From NCBI GenBank assembly GCA_964539235.1, contig CAZIIK010000132.1, forward strand, positions 1 through 5,276: a DNA stretch of 5,276 nt, given 5' to 3'. Position numbers and translations under genes: made by a program. Origin of the DNA: CAZIIK01 sp964539235. Lineage in GTDB: Bacteria; Pseudomonadota; Gammaproteobacteria; Francisellales; CACEW01. Under the pieces are notes generated by a model. The model saw only the letters and a program-made list of their open reading frames with translations. It was not told the DNA's origin and made no database searches. This document shows positions 1 to 5,276 of the stretch, in pieces. Every line of letters begins with the position of its first letter. Position 1 is the first letter of the stretch.

Positions 1-410
1 CTGCATGAAAATTAGTCTTTTTGGCTTGTGATGATCAAATTTGCATCAAAAATCCAAATGTAGAGTGCATTACGGTAGCATGCTGAAAAATGCCTTTAAC
101 AAAGGCTTGGCCGAAGGCAGAAACTTCTCGGGTAACCTCTGAGTTTGCCGATTTTAATGCGGCTAAACATTACTATACGAATGTGGAAGGAGATCCAAGT
201 TTGTTGTCACGCAAATGGTCGACGACACCCGTGATGATTTCTCCAACCGTATGGAGCTATATTGCTTCAAATACACCTCGGGACCCGCAGTAACGTACCG
301 CTATCGCGGCGTTGAAAAGCCAAAAAAATCTGATAAGGTGGCAAAAAATTTTACCCTGGGTCCATCTGGGCTCAGGGTATTTTCATTCCGTAACGAGAGA
401 TGGTGTCGCT
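1..410. other. Region upstream of cyoA, no confident gene
   Basis: No gene can be supported here with confidence. Short open stretches exist in two + frames. One starts with ATG at 80 and stops at 140-142. A second frame is open to a stop at 291-293. The first frame is open again from about 203 to a stop at 416-418, just inside cyoA. The stretch at about 203-345 has a purine-rich first codon position, as real coding sequence often does, so this could be a decayed gene with compensating frameshifts. I recognise no protein family in it. An AAGGAG at 187-192 has no well-placed start codon except TTG at 201 or 204. I could not assign a sigma-70 promoter for the operon with confidence, although it should lie in this region. 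A hairpin at 352-379 is listed separately. Confidence 0.45.
352..379 (+). terminator. Terminator-like hairpin in cyoA leader
   Basis: TACCCTGGG at 352-360 can pair with CTCAGGGTA at 371-379. This gives nine pairs, one of them G-U, around a 10-nt loop, followed by TTTT at 380-383. That is the shape of an intrinsic terminator, though the T-tract is short. It sits about 30 nt before the cyoA GTG start. It could end transcription of something upstream, or act as a leader attenuator for the cyo operon. There is too little room after it for a complete promoter plus a leader, so the operon's own transcript may have to read through it. The structure is seen in the sequence; the function is inferred. 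Confidence 0.4.
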
Positions 411-1313
411 GTGAATAAATTGAAGAAAGCCTTGTGGGCGCTTATTCCTGTTGGGTTGATGTTACTGCTCAGTGGTTGTAAAGCCGTGGTTCTAGAACCG
501 CGTGGCATTGTGGCAAAAGATGAATTAGATCTATTGATCACAGCAGTGTTGCTCATGTGTATTGTAGTGGTGCCAGTGATCGTGCTTGTATTTGTCATAG
601 CGCGTCGTTACCGCGAATCGAATGAGAAAGCTAAATATGATCCAGACTTTTCCCATAGTGTGAAGTTAGAATTATTCTGGTGGCTAGTTCCGTTGGCAAT
701 CATCATCGTATTGGCAACAATTACCTGGGTCACTACCCATAAACTAGATCCTTACCGGCCATTAAACGACAAAGCGCTTGGCCTGAAAACGAAGCCGTTG
801 ACTGTCCAAGTCATCGCATTGCGCTGGAAGTGGCTGTTTATTTATCCGCAGCAGCACATTGCAACCGTTAACTATTTGCAATTCCCTGCACATACCCAAC
901 TTAAGTTCTTATTGACTTCCGATGCGCCGATGAACTCTTTTCAGATTCAACAGTTGGGTGGCCAGATTTACACAATGAATGGTATGCAAACAAAGCTGCA
1001 TTTGGTCGCCAACAAGATTGGCAATTACCGTGGTATGGCTGTGAGCTTTAGTGGTACTGGTTTTGCCAATATGCATTTCGTGGCACATGCAAGCTCCATG
1101 CAATCATTCAAACGTTGGGTTGCGCAAGTGAAGCTTTCGCCTAATCGTTTGACCATGTCCGAATATCAGCGTCTGGTCCAGCCCACTGATACCAGCCCTG
1201 TGATTTACTATGCATCTGTTGTACCACATCTGTTCCATCGCGTTATCCATAAGTTTATGGGTCCGATGAGTGAGCGTCAGTGCGACAAAACTGTAAAACC
1301 TTTAGGTCTTTAA
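411..1313 (+). CDS. cyoA: Cytochrome bo3 ubiquinol oxidase subunit II (CyoA)
   Basis: Subunit II of the quinol-oxidising terminal oxidase, a membrane-anchored lipoprotein with a periplasmic cupredoxin-like domain. The GTG at 411 gives 300 residues (about 315 in E. coli). It starts a clean lipoprotein signal (basic NKLKK, hydrophobic stretch, lipobox LSGC with Cys23). Two membrane segments follow at about 39-63 and 88-108. The C-terminal domain (about 128-240) contains NSFQIQQLGGQIYTMNGMQT (175-194) and SFSGTGFANMHF (212-223). These match E. coli CyoA where cytochrome c oxidases carry the CuA ligands; here the His and Cys ligands are absent, which marks a quinol oxidase. The frame stays open upstream to a TTG at 312, but that start would bury the signal peptide behind 33 residues and run through the hairpin. 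The ribosome site before GTG is weak (GAGAG, 395-399). The His/Met-rich tail of the E. coli protein is missing. Confidence 0.96.
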   Translation: MNKLKKALWALIPVGLMLLLSGCKAVVLEPRGIVAKDELDLLITAVLLMCIVVVPVIVLVFVIARRYRESNEKAKYDPDFSHSVKLELFWWLVPLAIIIVLATITWVTTHKLDPYRPLNDKALGLKTKPLTVQVIALRWKWLFIYPQQHIATVNYLQFPAHTQLKFLLTSDAPMNSFQIQQLGGQIYTMNGMQTKLHLVANKIGNYRGMAVSFSGTGFANMHFVAHASSMQSFKRWVAQVKLSPNRLTMSEYQRLVQPTDTSPVIYYASVVPHLFHRVIHKFMGPMSERQCDKTVKPLGL

Positions 1314-1336
1314 TATTCTAAGAGTAGGAAACCGAT

Positions 1337-3331
1337 ATGCTTGAGTCATCTTTGTTGGGTAACCTCACCCTGAATGCCATCCCTTGCCATAATCCAATTA
1401 TTATGGGTGCCGGTGGTTTCATGGGCTTGGTCGTAATTGTTGTGTTAGCTGCGATTACGTTGGCAGGTCGTTGGAAATGGCTATGGAAAGAATGGCTTAC
1501 CACAGTTGATCATAAAAAGATCGGTGTGATGTACATGATCCTGGGTGGCGTTATGCTGCTGCGGGGTTTTTCGGATGCCATTCTGATGCGCTCACAGCAG
1601 GCATTAGCTTATGGGCATCATTTAGGCTATTTGCCTCCCGAGCATTTTAACCAGATTTTTACGGCTCATGGCGTCATCATGATTTTCTTTATGGCGATGG
1701 CGTTTATTTTCGGTTTAGTGAATTTAGTTGTGCCGCTACAAATTGGGGCACGCGATGTTGCCTATCCTTATCTCAACTCGCTCAGTTTCTGGTTAACGGT
1801 TGCGGGTGCTTTATTAGTGAATGTTTCCTTAGTTGTCGGTAAATTTGCCGCAACGGGTTGGTTAGCGTATCCACCGTTATCAGAACTGTCATACAGTCCA
1901 GGTGTTGGTGTTGATTACTACCTATGGGCGCTATCAATTTCCGGGATTGGTACCTTAATTGGTGGTATCAACATTTTTGTAACCATCATGAAGATGCGCT
2001 GCCCAGGTATGACACTGATGAGAATGCCACTGTTCACGTGGTCAGTACTTTGCGCAATGATTCTAGTAATCGTGTCCTTCCCTGTATTGAATATCACGCT
2101 ATTAATGTTGTTCTTCGATCGTTTTCTGGGCTCACATTTCTTTACCTCTACCATGGGCGGTAACCCCATGCTGTATATCAGCCTGATTTGGACTTGGGGC
2201 CATCCTGAGGTTTATATCCTAATCTTACCGGCCTTAGGTATTTACTCAGAAGTAATAGCAACATTCTGCCGTAAGCAGATTTTTGGCTATGCCGCGATGG
2301 TATGGGCGACATTCGTCATTACCTTCTTGGCTTTTACCGTTTGGGTGCATCACTTTTTTACCATGGGTGCAGGGCCTGACGTCAATGCGTTCTTTGGGAT
2401 CGCAACGATGATTATCTCCATTCCAACCGGTGTGAAAATTTTCAACTGGTTGGCCACGATGTATCGCGGCAAGATCCGTTTCACTACCCCAATGATGTGG
2501 ACAATTGGCTTCCTCGTGACATTTACAATTGGGGGTATGACCGGTGTGTTAATGTCTGTTCCTGGTGTTGATTTCCAAATGCACAACAGCGTTTTCTTGG
2601 TTGCGCATTTCCATAACACTATCATTGGCGGCGTGGTCTTTGGCGTGTTTGCTGGGATTACGTACTGGTTTCCGAAAGTATTTGGTTTCAAACTTAACGA
2701 ACGTCTGGGTAAATGGGCGTTTTGGTTGTGGCTCAGCGGCTTCTATGTAGCTTTCATGCCGCTCTACGTTTTAGGTTTTATGGGCATGACGCGTCGTTTA
2801 GACCATTATCCGGCCGCAACTGGTTGGCATCCTTACCTCGTCATCGCAGCATTTGGTGCTTTCTTGGTATTATGTGGCATCATCTGTCAGATCCTCCAGG
2901 TAATTGTCAGCATCAAACAACGTGATCAAAACCGCGTTGGTGCTGATCCATGGGATGCACGTACCTTAGAATGGGCAATGCCTTCCCCAGCGCCATTTTA
3001 TAACTTCGCAGAGTTGCCAGTTGTTGAAGGCCGTGAGGCTTTCTGGCACCAGAAAGAGCAAGCGAAAGCAGGCATTAAAGCAAAATCAGTCAAATATACT
3101 GATATTCACATGCCGAAAAACACTTCCATGGGCTTTATTATTGCGATCTTTGCGTTCATTTTTGGCTTTGCCATGATTTGGGATATGTTGTTTATCGCAT
3201 TGCTCTTTGGTGGTTTGGCATTGCTGTTCGTGATCATTCGTACATTCAATTTCAATATTGACTACTACGTGAAAGCAGCAGAAGTGAAAAAAATTGATAA
3301 AGAACTGAACAAAGCAGGGGCAGTAGCATGA
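1337..3331 (+). CDS. cyoB: Cytochrome bo3 ubiquinol oxidase subunit I (CyoB)
   Basis: Catalytic subunit, which oxidises ubiquinol, reduces O2 to water and pumps protons across the inner membrane. It has 664 residues (663 in E. coli), very hydrophobic throughout. All expected ligands are present, five positions later than E. coli numbering. Low-spin heme b has H111 and H426, heme o3 has H424, and CuB has H289, H338 and H339. Y293 of the His-Tyr cross-link and E291 lie in GHPEVYI. The quinol-site residues R76, D80, H103 and Q106 are all kept, which marks a ubiquinol rather than a cytochrome c oxidase. D-channel residues N129, D140 and N147, K-channel T364 and K367, and the heme-propionate arginines R486 and R487 are also present. 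The start has a good ribosome site (AGGAA, 1326-1330) 6 nt ahead. The gene follows cyoA after 23 nt and overlaps cyoC by 4 nt (ATGA). It appears fully functional. Confidence 0.99.
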   Translation: MLESSLLGNLTLNAIPCHNPIIMGAGGFMGLVVIVVLAAITLAGRWKWLWKEWLTTVDHKKIGVMYMILGGVMLLRGFSDAILMRSQQALAYGHHLGYLPPEHFNQIFTAHGVIMIFFMAMAFIFGLVNLVVPLQIGARDVAYPYLNSLSFWLTVAGALLVNVSLVVGKFAATGWLAYPPLSELSYSPGVGVDYYLWALSISGIGTLIGGINIFVTIMKMRCPGMTLMRMPLFTWSVLCAMILVIVSFPVLNITLLMLFFDRFLGSHFFTSTMGGNPMLYISLIWTWGHPEVYILILPALGIYSEVIATFCRKQIFGYAAMVWATFVITFLAFTVWVHHFFTMGAGPDVNAFFGIATMIISIPTGVKIFNWLATMYRGKIRFTTPMMWTIGFLVTFTIGGMTGVLMSVPGVDFQMHNSVFLVAHFHNTIIGGVVFGVFAGITYWFPKVFGFKLNERLGKWAFWLWLSGFYVAFMPLYVLGFMGMTRRLDHYPAATGWHPYLVIAAFGAFLVLCGIICQILQVIVSIKQRDQNRVGADPWDARTLEWAMPSPAPFYNFAELPVVEGREAFWHQKEQAKAGIKAKSVKYTDIHMPKNTSMGFIIAIFAFIFGFAMIWDMLFIALLFGGLALLFVIIRTFNFNIDYYVKAAEVKKIDKELNKAGAVA

Positions 3332-3918
3332 CAGCAGCAGTAGATCACCACGACCATCAACATGAAACCAATACCAAGGTGGTCATGGGTTTTTGGGTAT
3401 TCATCCTTAGTGACTTTGTGTTATTTGCAGTACTTTTTGCATCTTACGCGGTATTGCATAACAACACGTATGGTGGCATTGGTATTCAGCAAATTGTCAC
3501 ATTGCCTTACGTATTGATCGAATCGCTTTTATTGTTGGCCGGGAGTTTTACTTTTGGTTTGAGTGCTATTGCCAGCAATTGTGGCAAGAAAGGTTGGGTT
3601 TGGTTTTGGCTACTCGTAACCTGCTTACTGGGCTTGGGCTTTGTTTGCATGGAGTATCATCAACTAGCCTATCTGGTACATGAAGGGCAGAGTTGGCAAC
3701 AAAGTGCTTTCCTATCAGCATTTTTCGGCTTAGTCGGTGTCCATGGTATTCACGTATTGGTTGCATTGGTCTGGGGCCTAGTGTTGTTGGTTCAATTCAT
3801 TTATAAGCCACTTAATGAAATGCGCACACGTTTATCTTGCTTCGGTTTATTTTGGCACTTCCTCAATATCATTTGGGTGTTTATTTTTACCGTCGTTTAT
3901 CTAATGGGAGTACTGTAA
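3328..3918 (+). CDS. cyoC: Cytochrome bo3 ubiquinol oxidase subunit III (CyoC)
   Basis: Subunit III of the heme-copper quinol oxidase. It binds no metal redox centre and stabilises the complex beside subunit I. It has 196 residues (204 in E. coli), with five predicted membrane segments at about 20-43, 60-82, 89-108, 127-156 and 172-194, the number usual for CyoC. The N-terminus before the first segment is His-rich (H7, H8, H10, H12), as in E. coli. Family signatures include GFWVFILSD (21-29), the glutamate in VLIESLLLL (62-70), FLSAFFGLVGVHGIHV (128-143) and LFWHFLNIIWVFIFTVVYLMG (174-194), which has close E. coli counterparts. The ATG lies inside the cyoB stop (ATGA overlap), pointing to translational coupling. 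AGGGG at 3316-3320 sits 7 nt upstream and supports this start. Confidence 0.98.
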   Translation: MTAAVDHHDHQHETNTKVVMGFWVFILSDFVLFAVLFASYAVLHNNTYGGIGIQQIVTLPYVLIESLLLLAGSFTFGLSAIASNCGKKGWVWFWLLVTCLLGLGFVCMEYHQLAYLVHEGQSWQQSAFLSAFFGLVGVHGIHVLVALVWGLVLLVQFIYKPLNEMRTRLSCFGLFWHFLNIIWVFIFTVVYLMGVL

Positions 3919-3919
3919 G

Positions 3920-4261
3920 ATGTCCGGACATTATGATGTAGCCAATGCAGAGAAAACAGGTTGCTGTAAAGTATTTAGTTACTACTTAGTCGGCTTCATT
4001 GTATGCATATTGTTAACACTATTAGCCTATTTTATGGTGCAAAGGCATATACTGATGGGCACTGATTTAGTCGTTGTTCTGTCTGCAATTGCCATTATTC
4101 AGTTGATTGTACAAATGGTCTGCTTCGTCAGGTTGAATACAGGTTCATCAGATGCCAAGCTAGATTTAATTTGTTTTATTTTTACCCTGCTTGTTGTTGT
4201 GGTGGTTGTGTGTGGCACGCTTTGGATCATGTTTAACCTCAACTACAACATGGTTCGCTAG
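3920..4261 (+). CDS. cyoD: Cytochrome bo3 ubiquinol oxidase subunit IV (CyoD)
   Basis: Small membrane subunit IV of the bo3 oxidase, with an assembly or stabilising role in the family and no redox cofactor. It has 113 residues (109 in E. coli), with three predicted membrane segments at about 20-40, 48-71 and 82-105. The C-terminal signature WIMFNLNYNM (102-111) nearly matches the E. coli protein (WIMWNLNYNM), and VQMVCFVRLNT (64-74) corresponds to its VHLVCFLHMNT. The N-terminus is shorter in His than the E. coli one and has two adjacent cysteines (C15, C16). The third membrane segment contains a run of six valines encoded by GTT/GTG repeats. The start lies one base after the cyoC stop, with GGGAG at 3906-3910 as ribosome site. 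The stop overlaps the first base of cyoE. Confidence 0.97.
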   Translation: MSGHYDVANAEKTGCCKVFSYYLVGFIVCILLTLLAYFMVQRHILMGTDLVVVLSAIAIIQLIVQMVCFVRLNTGSSDAKLDLICFIFTLLVVVVVVCGTLWIMFNLNYNMVR

Positions 4262-5103
4262 TGCGATCTATCTCCATTACAAAACCAGGCATTATCTTTG
4301 GAAATATAGTCACCCTCTGTGGTGGATTCTTTCTGGGTGTCTCTGACCAAACAGACTGGTGGTTGTTGCCATTGGCTATTGTCGGAATGGCATTAGTCAT
4401 TGCCTGTGGCTGTATTCTCAATAATGTCGTTGACCGTGATATCGATTGTCTCATGGAACGCACGAAAAATCGGATTTTGGCACAGGGCCTCATGTCTGGC
4501 AAAGTAGCTGTTTTTTACGCGATTCTTTTAGGTATTGCCGGGTTCGGCGTATTGTATTTCTGGGTTAACACGCTTGCGACTATTTTATCAGCCATCGGTT
4601 TGTTCTTTTACGTCGGTGTATATACACTTTTTGCGAAGCGCAAATCTGTTTACGGTACATTTATTGGTAGCGTAGCCGGTGCGATTCCACCGGTTGTAGG
4701 TTATGCCGCAGCAACAAACCGACTTGATGTAGGCGCCTTGTTGGCATTCCTGATTTTATTTCTGTGGCAAATGCCACATTTTTATGCGATTGCCATTTAC
4801 CGTTTGAAAGATTTTTCTGCTGCAGGGATTCCCGTTTTGCCAATTAAACGCGGTATGCGTTATACGCAGTTCAGTATGTTGGTTTACATTGTAGTTTTCA
4901 CATTCGTTTCTCTGTTGCCCACCGTTTATCATTACACGGGTCTGCTTTATGCACTGATTGCACTCCTGCTTGGAGTTGCTTGGTTTGTGATGGCATTACA
5001 GGGTTTCTCAGCATCGGATCGTCGACGTTGGGCGCGTAAAGTTTTCCTGTTTTCAATCTTAGTGATTACGCTGCTTTCAGTTGCGATGCTGATTAAACTC
5101 TAA
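4261..5103 (+). CDS. cyoE: Protoheme IX farnesyltransferase, heme O synthase (CyoE)
   Basis: Membrane prenyltransferase of the UbiA superfamily. It adds a farnesyl group from farnesyl diphosphate to heme B, giving the heme O required by CyoB. It has 280 residues (296 in E. coli), mostly hydrophobic, with several membrane helices. The first Asp-rich motif is NNVVDRDID (54-62), followed by ERTKNR (66-71), which carry the Mg/diphosphate-binding residues of the family. Other signatures are KRKSVYGTFIGSVAGAIPPVVGY (126-148), LWQMPHFYAIAIYRLKDF (168-185) and IPVLP (190-194). The start is GTG at 4261, sharing its first base with the cyoD TAG stop. No ribosome site is clear, so translation probably depends on coupling to cyoD. 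This start places TKPG at 7-10, close to 10-13 in E. coli, and no better upstream start is in frame. The C-terminus is about 13 residues shorter than in E. coli. Confidence 0.98.
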   Translation: MRSISITKPGIIFGNIVTLCGGFFLGVSDQTDWWLLPLAIVGMALVIACGCILNNVVDRDIDCLMERTKNRILAQGLMSGKVAVFYAILLGIAGFGVLYFWVNTLATILSAIGLFFYVGVYTLFAKRKSVYGTFIGSVAGAIPPVVGYAAATNRLDVGALLAFLILFLWQMPHFYAIAIYRLKDFSAAGIPVLPIKRGMRYTQFSMLVYIVVFTFVSLLPTVYHYTGLLYALIALLLGVAWFVMALQGFSASDRRRWARKVFLFSILVITLLSVAMLIKL

Positions 5104-5116
5104 TTTCTGTTGAGTG

Positions 5117-5156
5117 GCCCCGATGGCACAGCTGGATAGCGCGGTCCCCTCCTAAG
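5117..5156 (+). pseudogene. 5' half of tRNA-Arg(CCT), truncated in the anticodon arm
   Basis: The sequence fits the first 39 positions of a tRNA. The acceptor 5' strand is GCCCCGA (5117-5123), followed by T8 and G9. The D-stem is GCAC/GCGC around an AGCTGGATA loop (5126-5142), with one A-C mismatch. The anticodon stem strand is GTCCC (5144-5148). The loop CTCCTAA (5149-5155) has T33, anticodon CCT (5151-5153) and A37, giving tRNA-Arg reading AGG codons. G5156 could pair with C31, but the next bases do not complete the stem, and no T-arm or 3' acceptor (expected TCGGGGC) follows in the 120 bases left. The gene is therefore broken, or interrupted by an insertion with its 3' half beyond the window. 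It starts 13 nt after cyoE on the same strand with no terminator between, so it would be transcribed with the operon. Confidence 0.75.
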
Positions 5157-5276
5157 AGCCTGTCCGAAAAGGGTATTTTTCTTGTTATGCATTCAAACAG
5201 ATGCGGATTTTTGGGATGTGCAGTGTCATAATACCTATTTGTCACGTGATATGCAGCACACAGGCCATGGAAAAGG
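5156..5276. mobile_element. Possible insertion-sequence end, running off the window
   Basis: Just after the tRNA's CTAA (5152-5155) the sequence switches to GAGCCTGTCCGAAAAGGG (5156-5173), which resembles the terminal inverted repeat of an IS5-type element. A CTAA tetranucleotide fits the YTAR target preference known for part of that family. The rest is non-coding by eye; an ATG at 5267 followed by GAAAAG could be a transposase start, but only about 10 bases of it are visible. The other end, the target duplication and the transposase lie outside the window. The resemblance rests on memory of IS ends, not on a search. A genomic rearrangement joining unrelated DNA to the tRNA is the alternative. 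Confidence 0.4.

Noticed and set aside
26..42. TGTGA and ATCAA motifs as CRP or FNR sites upstream of cyoA
   Set aside because: Only one half-site of each is present; the partner half-sites do not match.
92..106. Perfect inverted repeat GCCTTT-AAC-AAAGGC, with a T-tract when read on the minus strand
   Set aside because: Only six pairs with a 3-nt loop, and no minus-strand gene to the right for it to terminate.
5147..5180. CCCT/AGGG pairing followed by TATTTTT as a terminator behind cyoE
   Set aside because: Four pairs with a 19-nt loop are too weak to call.
5242..5249. TCACGTGA 8-bp palindrome
   Set aside because: An isolated short palindrome with no known role here, expected by chance.
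5158..5265. GCCTGT and inverted ACAGGC as ends of a small MITE-like element
   Set aside because: Only six bases match and the flanking bases diverge at once, which is likely chance.
5093..5276. Minus-strand frame open for about 60 codons from the window edge into the cyoE end
   Set aside because: It overlaps the tRNA fragment and cyoE, and its translation resembles no transposase C-terminus I know. It is short enough to be chance.
5153..5276. Group I intron in the tRNA-Arg(CCT) anticodon loop, as known from some proteobacteria
   Set aside because: tRNA identity continues past the anticodon (A37, A38, G39). No guide sequence pairing with the CCCCTCCT exon end is visible, and no recognisable intron core appears in the remaining bases. 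The window is too short to exclude it fully.

Overview
This window carries a complete cytochrome bo3 ubiquinol oxidase operon, cyoABCDE, on the + strand from about 411 to 5103. The gene order, the sizes of the products and the tight packing are those of the classic proteobacterial operon. The proteins read closest to the gammaproteobacterial (E. coli-type) enzymes I know. Base composition is moderate to slightly AT-rich by eye. I cannot name a genus.

Layout: positions 1-410 hold no gene I can defend. There are hints of decayed coding sequence, and a terminator-like hairpin lies just before cyoA. cyoA (subunit II, lipoprotein) runs 411-1313 from a GTG start. cyoB (subunit I) follows after 23 nt. 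cyoC (subunit III) overlaps cyoB by 4 nt, cyoD (subunit IV) starts after a 1-nt gap, and cyoE (heme O synthase) overlaps the cyoD stop by 1 nt. Thirteen bases after cyoE comes the 5' half of a tRNA-Arg(CCT) gene, broken off in its anticodon arm. The last 121 bases are unrelated to tRNA and look like the start of an insertion element, which runs out of the window.

How the genes work together: CyoE converts heme B to heme O, which fills the high-spin site of CyoB. CyoB, with CyoA, CyoC and CyoD, forms the membrane complex that oxidises ubiquinol, reduces oxygen to water and pumps protons. All metal ligands and the known quinol-contact residues are present in CyoB, and CyoA lacks the CuA ligands. 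Both facts mark a quinol oxidase rather than a cytochrome c oxidase, and the operon looks intact and functional.

I see no previously undescribed system here. The most interesting point is the tRNA-Arg(CCT) gene interrupted exactly after a CTAA tetranucleotide, which suggests an insertion-sequence hit.
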